This document shows positions 31,481-42,833 of a DNA stretch of 64,000 nucleotides, in pieces; positions within the stretch are counted from its first letter, which is position 1; every line of letters starts with the position of its first letter. The DNA lies in NCBI GenBank assembly GCA_022701365.1, contig JAKUHH010000146.1, positions 129,677 through 193,676 on the forward strand. Direction: 5' to 3'. Source of the DNA: Mycocentrospora acerina. Taxonomy: Eukaryota > Ascomycota > Dothideomycetes > Pleosporales. The notes under the pieces are model-generated. The model was not told where the DNA came from. It did no database searches and worked only from the letters and a program-made list of their open reading frames with translations. The position numbers were made by a program, and so were the translations under genes.

Positions 31481-32520
31481 CTACGTTATATTTTCCTCCG
31501 GCACTAAAATGCCTGCCTTTTCCTCTAATACAGCATCCTGAAGCTTGCGCTTGCGGCTGCGTTTTCCTTTGCTCACGGCAGCTTTCTCCTTTGCAGCACG
31601 CTTAACTCGTGCCTCTTCAAGGTCCTCGTAACTCATCACATTGGCCTTTCCTAGCACTACAGACCGTGTTGGTTGGCGAACTCTGGCTTCGCTGTTTACT
31701 CTGGCTAAGATTTTGTTACGATCTTGTAGCAGATGATGATTGGCAAAGGAAATCTGCGTAGCACTTGCCAGCTTTTGAACACGTCTCTGCAGGCACTGTC
31801 TGCTTCTCCCGTCAATCACACCCACATCCTGCTTGATTAGGCTATGCAGCAATATGACGCCTTTTGTTGTTTCTGACTTAACAGGAGTTACAGGCGGTAC
31901 TAGTACTTCCCCTCGAGGGTGTGAACCTGCGATATGGTCTCCTGTAGGGATTGTGAGTTCTGGTGGCGGCTTTAGCATGCTGCGAAGTACTCTCTCTGGG
32001 TTGAACGGAAACAAACCGGTAGCCACCCATCCGGCTAGAGTGCTTCTCTGGTTAACACCTTTCCCCTTGCGAGTGAATAAAGTTAAGTAAAATGCTCCTT
32101 GCCGGTTGCATCTACTCCGCCTCGATTCAATTATTTAACCTGTTGGTGGTAGGCGGTCTTCAAAGGCGCAAATACTGACACATCACAGGGCTGGAACTTG
32201 TGAGAGGTATGAGAGGACAGACAATACAAGATGATGTCATGCTCAAAACAGAACTCTTGGATATCCAGGGTTTCGTGACTCCCGAATCTATCACAGGTTA
32301 GGACACGCAGTCTCCCGTGTGCCTTGTCTCTAGCCTTGAAGTTAAAAATACGCTTAAGCTGCTCTAAGCTGATCACAGAGTCGTTGTAACCATTCTCGGA
32401 GAACGTATAATGCCACTTGGGGTTGAGATAGATGGTCCAGTTAATCCGATGAGTTGCCGCTGGCCAGATAATTAAAGGCGGTAGCTTTTCGCCATCGGCA
32501 ATGATGCACTCGATAGCAGT
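31481..32520 (-). pseudogene. Fot1/pogo-type DDE transposase remnant
   Basis: From 32520 the minus strand reads ITAIECIIADGEKLPPLIIW, HYTFSENGYNDSVISLEQLK, VLTCDRFGSHETLDIQEFC and LSSHTSHKFQPCDVSVFAPL. This is the second half of a DDE endonuclease with the second catalytic Asp in the CDxFGSHE block. The frame stops at 32131. After short shifted pieces with stops, the usual C-terminal tail resumes as AGWVATGLFPFNPERVLR and runs to 31481. The N-terminal DNA-binding part and first catalytic Asp are missing. The element is a dead Tc1/mariner-superfamily relic; no terminal repeats were found. Confidence 0.85.
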
Positions 32521-32916
32521 GATTTACTTGTCATTTCAGGATTTCGCTAAAACGTTGGAAGGCTAAATATAAAGCGCGTTTAAGGAAGGTTATTTTCATA
32601 GTCTTTAGAGATCGCTCTAGCGCAGGCGTATGCATGCTAGGACCTCCGCATTATGGAGAAGGTGGTCCCTGCAGACAGGCCCGGGCCGCAATATAATGTC
32701 TCCGCATGCATTGGCCTGCATTAGCGCATGCGTGAGCTGTCTCTATTTTACAGCAATAAATTCAGCGCTATACCTACCTGGCGCGGCCCTAAGAACAGAT
32801 GTGGCGCATGCTTGTAGCTTTGAGTCACGTTCCACTGCGTGTCCTTTCTTGCACTGACTCAAAAATGCTGACTAGGTGCCTGAGCAAAGCTATTCAAATC
32901 TCAATACAGGTTCGTC
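32521..32916. other. Repeat-derived spacer, no gene
   Basis: Sequence between the transposase relic and the ankyrin fragment, with locally GC-rich stretches (GCATGC motifs). Nothing identifiable. Confidence 0.35.
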
Positions 32917-33260
32917 TACTTTGGGTTAATGAGCACCTGTATCAAGCAGCATCTTGACTACCTGCTCGTGGCCTCCGTATTAAGCTACGTACAGTGCATT
33001 GCCGTATTCTCCACCCTGCGCGTTGATGTCGGCGCCTTTCTCGAGCAGCAACTTCGCCATCTCATACTGGCCGGTCTTCGCGGCAATAGTGAAGAGAGTG
33101 TTGCCCTAGCTATATTTAGCGTTTCCTGCCTCTACAATGCGCACATTTAGAGTAATAGCCAACACTTTTTCAGTTATGCCAGGGAGCCTCAACTGTGATG
33201 TGTAGTGTAAGGCTGCACCGATAGGATTAGTGTTAAGATCCTTTTCTAAAACTTGATCTT
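32917..33260 (-). pseudogene. Ankyrin-repeat gene fragment
   Basis: A minus-strand frame reads LEKDLNTNPIGAALHYTSQL, then a TAG, then GNTLFTIAAKTGQYEMAKLL with LLEKGADINAQGGEYGNAL, another TAA, and YGGHEQVVKMLLDTGAH before a third stop. The ankyrin consensus (GHExVVKxLLxxGA) is plain. Three in-frame stops and the lack of a start or flanking domains show a relic, probably of a larger STAND-ankyrin gene. Confidence 0.75.
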
Positions 33261-34021
33261 AGTGGTCAAGGACCTTCCGATACTTAGAAAAACGGGGGCA
33301 AGGTTGGTTCTTGGGGATAGAGTAGGTTCAGGGGAACAAAGTTGGTTTAATGCACGTATAGAAGATGCACTGTGATTAAGGGTGAGAAGCAAGAAGTAGA
33401 TTGATTGACGAGTTTGAACACAATAGTATAAGGGTAGTGTTCCTACTAACTATATACTTCATGAAAGGTGACAGTGATCTCCTTGATCTTAGTGATCTCC
33501 GAGGTTATAGAGAGCATGGAGAGCATGGAGAGCGTAGTGCTCTGTTGCTCTCTGTGCTCTGTTGAGATCAACAGATCAGGCAGAGTGTTCTACTCTGTAG
33601 CCTAGGGCTCGCTAGAGAGATCACCCCTTGCTCAGATGCAGAGTCATCGTGGGGCTAGCGTAAGCTAGATCGTAACATCCAGTTGCTATAAGCATGTAGG
33701 CCACGTAGACAGAGTACATGCTTACGTCGTTATGACCAGAAAAGGAACTTGACCTCTAGATTGATCCTCTCCTAAATATAACGACGCAGGTAAGTAGAGT
33801 ATGACCTGAATTGGGTCTGGTGTCTACTACAAGGCATATAGGAGTGCTAGGACTAGAGGGCACACTAAAGATAAAATTCTTTAAACCTATATTTCTTACA
33901 CAAAAGGATACAGAAAAGCTACTCTATAATGCTACAGGGCCTGCAACCTAATACACTCTAACTGCTAGCTAGAGCACACATATGCTTTATTTTATATCAA
34001 CCATACTTTCTCTTTCATGCC
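33261..34021. other. Spacer with short purine/pyrimidine repeats
   Basis: Contains locally repetitive stretches (GAGAGCATG units near 33510-33530, GTGATCTCC near 33470-33500). A stretch near 33563 (TGTTGAGATCAACAGATC) could be an LTR end, but I found no matching partner. Confidence 0.35.
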
Positions 34022-34140
34022 ACATACGACCATAGGACGTTGAAAACAAGGCTTCCCGTTCGCTCAGCCCTATTTAAGCAACGTACCGGCGGACTAGTAG
34101 TCAGGTGGGTGACCACTGGCGAATCCCCGCTGTTGTATGT
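34022..34140 (+). rRNA. 5S rRNA gene, copy 3
   Basis: Identical along all 119 nt to the copy at 5713, followed by a run of nine T. All paired arms and the internal control region are intact. Confidence 0.95.
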
Positions 34141-34190
34141 TTTTTTTTTAAATATTCTACTCAGTTGACAGATCCACATCTCGTCTTTTC

Positions 34191-34784
34191 ATGTTACCTG
34201 CTCTCTTGACTCAGAGTATCTCACGCGGGCAGAATCGTGTGATTACGCCTCCACAGCAACACCTTCTGCAGGACTTGGATTGGACACAAGAACCTCGTAC
34301 TCAAGTAATCGGATCCTATTCTTGGTCTCTGCATATCCGTCTTCTGGCTGCAGGAACTGAAGCGAAGCAAGTTGTTTCATACGCCTTCTCAGCGATGGCA
34401 TACATGGTTTGCAGAGGTACTGGTAAACTAAAGAAGAAAAGCCGAACCTCGAATATTATGCATGCGCCTAAAATTATAAGTAAGAAACAACAACGTTCAG
34501 TCAGTCCGTGGTTATACTTGTCACGTAAGGATGTTTTGATGCAGTTAAGTGCCCTTCCTGCTCAGAGTCACCAAATCAGCCGTTCATGCCACTCTGGCAT
34601 CAATGGTGTTCATTTTGCCCTTCCACTGGAGATGGTCTCGCCATTTGGGCAAGATTACTGGGAGAAGAGGGGGCTGTTGAAGGGAATAGTAAACGTGCAA
34701 TGGAAGATGAGGTGGACGAATACCATTTCGATACGAAAATTCTTTCGTTCGCATCTGATGCCAGAGCACCATGTCCGATATTGA
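34191..34784 (+). pseudogene. APH-family tail fragment
   Basis: The frame 34191-34784 is open, but only its later part looks like a known protein. SCHSGINGVHFALPLEMVSP with FGQDYWEKRG parallels SCQFGINRVPFSLPPEIVSP with LGPDY at the end of the gene at 24745. The catalytic blocks of the family are absent, and the first two thirds has no recognisable content. It is best read as a detached C-terminal fragment in a repeat-rich patch. Confidence 0.55.
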
Positions 34785-35216
34785 TTAAAATTAGAACAAA
34801 TAACTAAGGATTCTCTATTTTTGAATAAAACTCTAACGTAGAGCTTTACCTAAGACAATGCAAGTAACTTATGGCATGTTTGAGTATTTAAATATAGAAT
34901 TCGCAATTGTGCTCGATCTCCCAATTGGTTCATATTATCTTGAATCACGTCTCTAAATTTCCTCAAGGAATTATGACCTATCATCAAAGACGCCACAACA
35001 AGATATGTCTAACAATCAATACTACAAATCTGAATACAGCACGGAGTCCTCGTTGTGTAGACAGACAGGTCAATCGTTAGATAAAACGCACGCGAGATTC
35101 TCATATATCGTGCAATAAGACATCGTTTACTTCTATTAAGTACATCGAGAACTCCATCTGTCTTCAAAATAAAGAAACCCGTCCTTCCATGAGAGATACA
35201 ACACCAAAGAAAATCT
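34785..35216. other. 3' flank of the membrane-protein gene
   Basis: AT-rich; probably holds the 3' untranslated region of the minus-strand gene ending at 35217. No other feature seen. Confidence 0.45.
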
Positions 35217-37233
35217 TTATTCAACTTTATTGTTGCGATGAAAGTCTGTGCATACCTGAGCACTGTCATCATCGAGGAGCGCTGCAGGCTGAAGCGTGCC
35301 CGAATCGCAAGTTTCGCTATCAGTAACTGATCCAGGCGACAATGCTCCTGAAGACAGAGAACGACTTCTCGTTAGTGAAGAATTCCATGAGATGGTCGGT
35401 TTGAGTAGTCCTCCACCTGTTTGTGAAGCGTCGTCGGCATCGATTCGAGGCGGGAATCGAGTGATACCGTCATCATCCAAGACTCGAATATCGATGCCAC
35501 TTAAAGACCTCCCACGTATTCCTACTTTCTCTTCGCTCTCAATCGTCGGTGTGCCTTCCATTGTTCGGCGAGCCTCTCCGAGAGGATCATGACGCTGTAA
35601 CATAGGGATGTGAATTTTCAATTTGTTTTTTCTGGGCGACAAGGACCTGTCTTCGCAGAATGAACCGTGACTGGTGTGAACTCGGGCTAGCTTGAAAGCC
35701 TGATTCGAGGGTTCGATCACCTTTCCAAAGGATGATCTGCGCAAATAGTCTCTGTCCTTGATGGTTTGTTGTTTGGCCTGCTCTTCTTCCTGGGCAGCAA
35801 TCCGTGCAGCGTGAACCATCCACTCTAGCCTGCCATCCGGAACACCCATGATTTGCAGTTCCTGTTTGTGACGCCTGAGAAACCAAAAGTAGCGAACTGT
35901 GACTCCTATGATGAGCACAACAAGAGTAATAAGCACAATGAGCAAGATAGTAGACAACTGCACCGTAGGCATCCACACGCTAACACGCTGAAATGAAGGA
36001 AGTGACAACCAGCTGTTCACAGAGAAAATGTAGGCCTGATAAAACCTGAATATTTCCTCTGGTTTAGGTGCTGTGACCAAAATATTCTTTGCTGAGTTTT
36101 TCCCTAAGACAGTCATCCAGTACGTTTTATAAGCGAACGTGATAGAATAAGTGTCATTTGTCCACAGCCATGGAATGGTATTTTCATCAAAAATTTGGGG
36201 TTTTCGCGTAATAACACACTCTATTCGGCTAAAACTTGCATTTTCTGCAGTACCAAGAGGTCTCCATGTATCTGATGATGCCTGCGTGAAGTCGTCTGTC
36301 GGAGACGTGCCAATATTTCTCGTATGCAATGCTGAAATAGAAATCTGTAGAGTTTCATTGTTCGTGTACATTCGGTCATCGATACTGGGATCTGACTGAA
36401 TGACCGTCCAGAATAGGGCATCCTTGTAGACCAGGCCTTGGTTAGCCGAGAAGACTGTTTCACCATTGAAATGAGATTGCATCCTGAATTGCGAGGCATC
36501 AAGCCATGATGGATCGAAAGTATCTTTATAGGCTGGGAACGCATCGAGTGGCTGAATGAAAGTACCAGTGCCAGAAGCAGTCAGATTTTGTAGCATTGTT
36601 TCGTCATGGAAGATGCATTCAGTGCTCCAAGTTGGGCTCCACTCCCGAGCAATATATGTCCAAGGTGCAGTGACTATTGGAAGATAATCAAGCATTTGGT
36701 TGTAGGGAAATTCGGCTCTGTCAAGACTCTTCATAGTTTCATTCCAATCGACGTCGCCGTTAATGCGCACCCCAAGAAAGCTGTCGCCCTTGCTTGTATG
36801 GGTCACCTCAATAATGTTAGATTGTACCGTGGGAACCTGTCTCAGTGATACCTTTGCAATAGGTCCCGCCAGAATACAAGCCGTTGTTGCTAGTGCAACC
36901 ACGAAGATCTGGAGAAGGAGGCGCCAATTCTCCTTGGCGAACACTCGCCTACGGAATACCACAACTGCATCCCATCCCTCACCTGGACTGGAGAGATTGA
37001 ACAAGGATGAGAGAGGAACTTCAGATTTTTTGAGGAGAACCTCTGTGCTGACCCGCTGCCACCAGTAACGGGAAAATGCCCAAATGCCGATGGTACCTGC
37101 GAGACATTAGTTGTTGAATGATGTTAGATGATTACTACGCTGACAAACCTAAAACTGAAATGACGACATTGAGAGAAGCTTGGACACTGGCAAGCTCCCA
37201 TCGGGTCGAGACATTGATCCACGAAATTGGCAT
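35217..37233 (-). CDS. Large fungal membrane protein of unknown function
   Basis: Two exons (37233-37149, 37096-35217) joined over a 52-bp intron give 654 residues. ATG 37233 is the first after an upstream in-frame stop. Segments: NVVISVLGTIGIWAF (short hydrophobic), a basic loop with FRRRVFAKENW, and WRLLLQIFVVALATTACILA (membrane). A domain of about 330 residues with many N-glycosylation sequons follows (NLTAS, NETLQ, NDTYS, NASFS). The last membrane helix is STILLIVLITLVVLIIGVTV, followed by a cytosolic tail of about 220 residues rich in Ser, Arg and Pro. The topology suggests a plasma-membrane protein with a large exposed domain. It resembles the widespread uncharacterised fungal family with this layout. 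Intact. Confidence 0.8.
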
Positions 37234-38555
37234 GTTGCTGAAACTCGGCTTGGACGCAAAGGCGCGCTGACGGCCACTAAGAGATGATGACGTAGTTGGA
37301 TTGTCGATGTTCTAAGATTACAAGACTAAGTAGAAACCATTTATTCTGCTGTATAAACTCAGGATGCAACTTCCTCTTCATCCTTTTAACATATTTGACC
37401 TGAATCACGTTTTATTTAGCTACGCGGATAGTCTGAAATACGAGCATAGCCTCAAGTGCGAGTCTTTAGTTGTCAAGAGCGCCAAAAGCCAAAGAAAAAA
37501 GCCTCGGAAAGGCAAACAGCACTGCCCTCTGGGTCAAAATCTGGGGCGAAAAATCGATTCAGGCATTAGGGTTACTCGGTCGTAATTGGACTGCCTCGGT
37601 GTGATCGATAACACAATAAAACGTGGCTGGATCGGTGGACGTGTACAACCGAGAGAATAAATTTGGGCTTATAAATGACTTGCCACTAATTAGGCGCTAT
37701 CAATCTGGGTATCAGTGCAATGGAAAGCGTGGTTATGATAGTAGCGATTAAATTATGAGTGTCACTGTCTTCTATTGAGGTTGAATCCTTCAAGACTCGT
37801 GGCGGATTCACATTTGCAACTACATGCATCTGAATACTTTGACGCCGCAATATCATTTTCTAGTAAACGATTGTATCTCGCTTATTGCAGCAGGCACGGT
37901 CGCTAGTTCTCTCATTCCATGCATTTGGGATTGAGTCACATCAAAGGCCTCGCTTGGATGTCTGCCTTGCCGCAACTGAAAGCCAGATCAGCTCTCTCGT
38001 TTGATAGGAGAAGCTATCAACGATTTGAACATACGTAGCCACGTATCTAGCGTATTCCGATATATGACAAGATATCGTTCCTTACTTTGATAGGGTTGGC
38101 AAGTTGAAGATAACTGGATGAACCAGGATGGATAGATACGCCAACGAAACTTTTGCTTTCCGGTGGACCCAAGTTCATTGGTTTACTCTGAGGGTATCAT
38201 GATATTCACTTGTCATGAGACTGCCTATCTATCTCTCATTGTAGTGTTGCTATTGGTCTTCACAATACGTCTGGTCAACTGCAGACATGCTCACGCATGT
38301 GGCTCCGTGGGCGGCTTCACCGGTGGAACTAGTTTATGTTGTCCTACTTGAAAGGTGCAGGAGACAATATATAAACGAATTGTTGTATATAACTGCAAAG
38401 TCTGCCTCATTTCTTCTTCTGAGCAAATTCAGCCTAACCACCCACTACAAAGCTAACGGTAGTAAGAATCCCTAGCAGGGTTTTCGAGAAAAAAATTCCT
38501 AATCAGTTCATTAGAAGACAACGTCGACAACATCTTTTAAAAATCCAATTCAAAT
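37234..38555. other. Intergenic, no firm gene
   Basis: Contains several short frames without recognisable content and a TATA-like ACAATATATAAAC at about 38366-38378, which could serve the small gene at 38556. Confidence 0.4.
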
Positions 38556-38744
38556 ATGCCGGCCAACGTAACGCCACCCAAGATTCCTCAATTGAAAGTT
38601 CAGCCATGGAAATATGTCTGGCCGGCCCCTGATATGGCTGCGGATGATCAATACGAACGGAAGAGCCCAGGTGGTCAATCAGCCAACGGACAATACGGTT
38701 TCAACTTGGAGGGCAAGGGTATTGCCCCTATTCCTAAGAAGTGA
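38556..38744 (+). CDS. Small hydrophilic protein of unknown function (62 aa)
   Basis: A compact frame opens MPANVTPPKIPQLKVQPWKY and closes with GKGIAPIPKK. It is Pro/Lys/Gly-rich with two Trp, and has no signal peptide or membrane segment. The region before the ATG ends in AAATATG, and a TATA-like box lies about 180 bp upstream. No family is recognised. Composition (few Ser/Leu/Ile, no low complexity) looks more like a real small protein than random AT-rich sequence, but support is modest. Confidence 0.45.
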   Translation: MPANVTPPKIPQLKVQPWKYVWPAPDMAADDQYERKSPGGQSANGQYGFNLEGKGIAPIPKK

Positions 38745-39147
38745 CGTGAAAGTTACAAATTTCTTGAAAAGTCGGACCTGAGACTGGTATTTAGTACAAA
38801 TCAAACGAAGGCCAATTGATTAGTCTCTATGCATTAAGTGACAGACAAGTCCATCTTCTAGTGACAAAACCATTCTTGCAAATCTAATAGATGGTAGAAT
38901 TTAAGATTTAGATGCGTTTGTATTGAATTGAAAATCAACTTTATCTACTTTGCTTAATATGAATATTGAAAAAGGCAATCGATGAGTTTAACTATGCAAT
39001 CTCTGGTTCCTATCCCCTGATCAGAAGCATGTTGCAAAATCACTCCAATCGCCAAGCACATGCACCTATGCAGGAGTGCTGTTAGAGTCTTATAATTACA
39101 TCAAGCATATGAAATAAATCTTAGATCTTTTGCTGCTCCATTCAACC
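38745..39147. other. Intergenic between convergent genes
   Basis: AT-rich 3' flanks of the small gene and the oxygenase gene. Nothing else seen. Confidence 0.45.
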
Positions 39148-40221
39148 TTATTCGTACACGACGAATGTTCGTAGCTCAATACTAGTCCGGAAAGGAGCAT
39201 GTGGATCTGCGTTGGGGTTGTTGAAGCTTGTATGAGCGACACCTGAAAATCATGTTAGTAAGAAAGAAAGAGTCAATCTTATGATGGAATTGTGGTAATT
39301 TGATGCTCACCGCCACCGCTATCGAGCTTCGAGTCCTTTTGAAGGAACATGATGATTTCTTTGTCATCTATGTCCTTGACATAGTACCACTTGTGTTGTG
39401 ACCCATGAAATATCTTCTCGTTCTCAGTGAATCTATTGTGGTAGACAACATCTGTAGCGATACATTCCGTAGCATGATTCAAGGTCCGTTTATCGCAAAA
39501 AGCAAGAGGCCAGTCATTACCAGGCCCCTGTAGAGATTTCCAGAAACTAATGAAGTCAGCAGGAGGTTTCAAATAATTTCATTAGTGACGTACTTGATTG
39601 CCAACACCCGTCGACTCTCAGATGGCGAAATATTGAAGGCAGAGCGAACTGTCTGTACGGCCGAAACAATAGAAAAATCTATGGGTAGTGTTAGTAAATT
39701 TTTGTGAGACAAAACGTTCAGATTCATTACCAATATGTGCCAGTCTTGTTGGTTGTATGTATTCAACCTCGATATTTTCATCTAAAGATGGGAAGTATGG
39801 GTGCCGCTTACGAAGCTGGAGGTCGTATCAATCTTTTGTCATAATTTGTGAACTTCGTTCGCCTTACACTGTACTCGAGAATATGAATTCCAGAAGCATC
39901 AGGAAACTTGCGCCATAGTATCTCCTTAATTACTGGATACACCATTGTTTCGATAGATGACTTCCTGTCAAATATCCGCTCATTCAAATCAATATCCATA
40001 TTCTCCACGGAAAATCCAAACTTATCAAAGCTATTGGCATCTTGACTTGGTCGGAAGTTCTGGATGTGAACCAGCTTACACTCATTCACAGTATTGGTCA
40101 TGGGTATTGCCCGATCAATATTGTATCTGATATCGTAAGGCTTTTCCTCGTCAAATTTTGAGTCCCTTGCCGTGTACTCGATTTCGGCCCATATATTGTC
40201 GTCGGCTGCGTTTTTGCCCAT
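39148..40221 (-). pseudogene. CmcJ-like oxygenase gene with a frameshift in exon 1
   Basis: Blocks in order: WAEIEYTARDSKFDEEKPYD, a frameshift after RLIRPPAS, RKRHPYFPSLDENIEVEYIQ, FSIVSAVQTVRSAFNI, FWKSLQGPGNDWPLAFCDKR, KWYYVKDIDDKEIIMF and VAHTSFNNPNADPHAPFRTS. This is the fungal CmcJ/AsaB-like family, Fe(II)-type oxygenases frequent in secondary-metabolite clusters. Exons end at 39731, 39594, 39311 and 39148, with introns 39730-39679, 39593-39547 and 39310-39243, all in phase. The single problem is near 39811. Exon 1 is 491 nt where phase demands one fewer or two more. An 8-bp loss inside a GCTTC.CAGCTTCG-type repeat would explain it. It is either a pseudogene or a base error. Confidence 0.75.
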
Positions 40222-40769
40222 TTCTTCTCAAATTCGCGTACTTCCGGGTAGTCTCACAAGTGAAAGAATTAGTGCACATTCACGGTCGATCGGGCTGAGA
40301 ATATGCCTCGTCGTTTCACCAGAGGATGCATATCACTTTGTGCTTGGCGCAGAGTCCGGTCAGCCTAATCAGTCACAACATGCGTTAGCATTAGCTGAAA
40401 TTCGGCAAGCGATCGTTATAGTGTTACATGCAATCATCATGCGTTTTCAAGATTTGCGGGAAGGGTTGCGCGCATTACTTAACGGCAATTCTGTGAGCTT
40501 CAATTGATGTGATTGGGTTGAAGTGAGCACAACGTAATTCTGCCTGTTGGAAGGCTGTGGAGAGATTGGCGTTCTCCAATAGCAGAACTTTTGAAAGCGG
40601 GGTAATATTGAAAAGATAAGAAATTTTCTGTTACACAGCATTTAACAAGGCAAAAATGAAGCGGGCGCACTGATCAGCGAGGAGCAGTGACGACTAAAGG
40701 CAACGAGTCTTAGAAACCTTGATCTCAGATAGGTCGAAGATACAGAACGAATTTGTATTGGACATGGTT
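40222..40769. other. Intergenic, no supported gene
   Basis: Lies between the 5' end of the oxygenase gene and the 3' end of the amidase gene. A forward frame at 40172-40507 overlaps the oxygenase exon and has no recognisable content. Confidence 0.4.
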
Positions 40770-42833
40770 CTACGTCCAACCAATAATGTCAGATATCTCA
40801 GTTTTAGGCAACACGTACGGTGGCATCTTATCTCGAACTCTTGTCGTCTGTTCAAACGAATAAGCTAAACCTATGAGGCTTGCCTCCTTAAATCGTGCGC
40901 CAAGGAAGCTGATACCGAATCTGTAGCACTATTAGATGATCTGAACGATAAAAATCTGAATCAACATACGGAAGGTTTGGTGCCGGGTCGAACAAGCCCC
41001 ATGGCTCGCTTCTTTCAGGTTCGTCAGGTGGATAAAACCCAAGTGGAACTGTGACAACTGGTGATCCTAATGCTGAGGCCCAATCGGATGCAAAGTAAGT
41101 AGGCAAAATAATGGCATCTAAATTATGACGCTCTAGGGCGCCTAATAAGCCGCCTTCAGAGCCGTATTTCAAAAGTTGTTGGTAAGCTGGCCAAAATTCA
41201 GGACTTGTGTTGTTCCAACCTTGCTCTAATGCTGCATCCCACCGAGCTGTGTCTCTTTCGGGGTATTGCTCTAAAGGATGAGATTGAGTGAATTCACGAA
41301 GCTCTTCTAGAGACGTAATGTTATTGGGATTGATCTCCAGAGACTGCAAATAGTTCTGAATGTCGATGACAAAATCAGCATTGAGCACCTTCGACCGTAG
41401 TTTTGAAGTCCAGAACTCGTCCGCGGCTGTGAAGTCTGTGCTCTCTACAATTACAGCTCCTGCACCCTCGAGAATTTTCAACGAGTTTTCGAATGCAGTA
41501 ACGAAAGTATCTGTCCAGTTCCCGTAGGACGCTGAGAGCAACGCAAGTACATTTCGGGGAACACCGAGTCGAGAACCGGAGAGTGCTGAGAGGTTGCAGG
41601 CAGCAACATAATCAGGAATAGTCCTGTTCAGCAGAACAGAGGTATAGTTGTCGTTTATGTCCTCACCAGCAATAGCTTGCAGTATGTACGCAGCGTCTTT
41701 TACTGTTCTTGCCAATGGTCCAACAGTATCCTGATGCTGGCTGATTGGAATGACCAGATATCTCGACGTTAATCCAACGGCTTCAATTTTATAAGTAAAT
41801 GAATATTTTATAAACTTCTTTCTCGACCTACTTGGTTTGATACCGACCACGTTGTTGGACGAGGATGGGCCAATGATGGATCCATCCGTTTCAGTACCCA
41901 GAGAACCCAAGGCAAGACCAAGACTAATATATGCTCAGCTTATGTTTTCATCAACAAGAAATCGACATACGCAGATGCGACAGCGCTTCCGCTTGAACTA
42001 CCAGCGGGGTCGCCATTTGGGTGGTAAGGGTTGTAGACCTGTCCTCCAAGAGCCGACCATCCATTACTCGAATTCGAGGACCGGAAATTCGCCCATTCCG
42101 TAAGACTCGTTTTTCCAAGTAGAATTGCCCCAGCCATTCGGAGCTTATGTGCAACAGTAGCATCTCGGGTCACTCGAGCACGGAGAAGAGCCCATGATCC
42201 AGCTGATTTTCGCTGAGTAAAACGTATAGACATTCTTCTGTGATAGACTTACCTGTCGTATTCATATTGTCGTTCGTAGCGATGTTATTCTTCAGTAGGA
42301 TTGGAATGCCATGCAATGGACTAACTACGTCAGCATTTCCCTTACAAAGAACTACTCCTTACCTACCCGCGCACGATTCCTTGCGATCTCTCAAGATCGA
42401 GCTGCATTGCAATAGTCAAGGCATCTGGATTGAGCTCAGTAACAGCATATAAGATATCGTTGACTTCAGAAATCCTAGCAAAATATGCCTACTATTATGT
42501 CAGTGGTGAACCCGCTTGATAGTCACCCAACCCTAATTAAAGCACTGGACACATTTGTGATGCACTCGCCTTGACCAGATCCAGACTGGTGAATTGCTTG
42601 TGAACAAGACCGTCGGTGAGATCTTCAATCGTCGCATTGAGCAAGGACGGCAGTGCTATACAACCTCGTGTTAGCTTGGTAATCTTTTTGGTGTAATTAT
42701 GGCTCCGTATCTGACCTCGTAAATTGGGATATGAATACTTGGTAACCCCAGCGCTGACACCGCTGGCAATGATAACTATCAGCACAAGGAGGTACAGCAA
42801 GGCGCGTTGGCACAGTTGTTTTGGTCCCGGCAT
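40770..42833 (-). CDS. Amidase-signature enzyme, secreted or membrane-anchored
   Basis: Eight exons (42833-42716, 42655-42570, 42488-42367, 42320-42253, 42202-41971, 41923-41832, 41780-40970, 40920-40770) give 559 residues with every phase consistent. The N-terminus MPGPKQLCQRALLYLLVLIV is a signal peptide or anchor. Catalytic blocks are PLHGIPILLKNNIATND (Lys of the Ser-Ser-Lys triad), GDPAGSSSGSAVASA (cis-Ser) and GSLGTETDGSIIGPSS (nucleophilic Ser). DTVGPLARTVKDAAYIL follows. Members of PF01425 hydrolyse amides. The second intron uses a GC donor (GTCAAG then GCGAGT). The amidase sits among oxygenase, SRPBCC and aconitase-like genes, hinting at a catabolic or metabolite locus. Intact. Confidence 0.93.

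Noticed and set aside
33471..33720. Possible solo LTR beginning TGTTGAGATCAAC
   Set aside because: No clear CA end with a matching target duplication and no second copy in the window.
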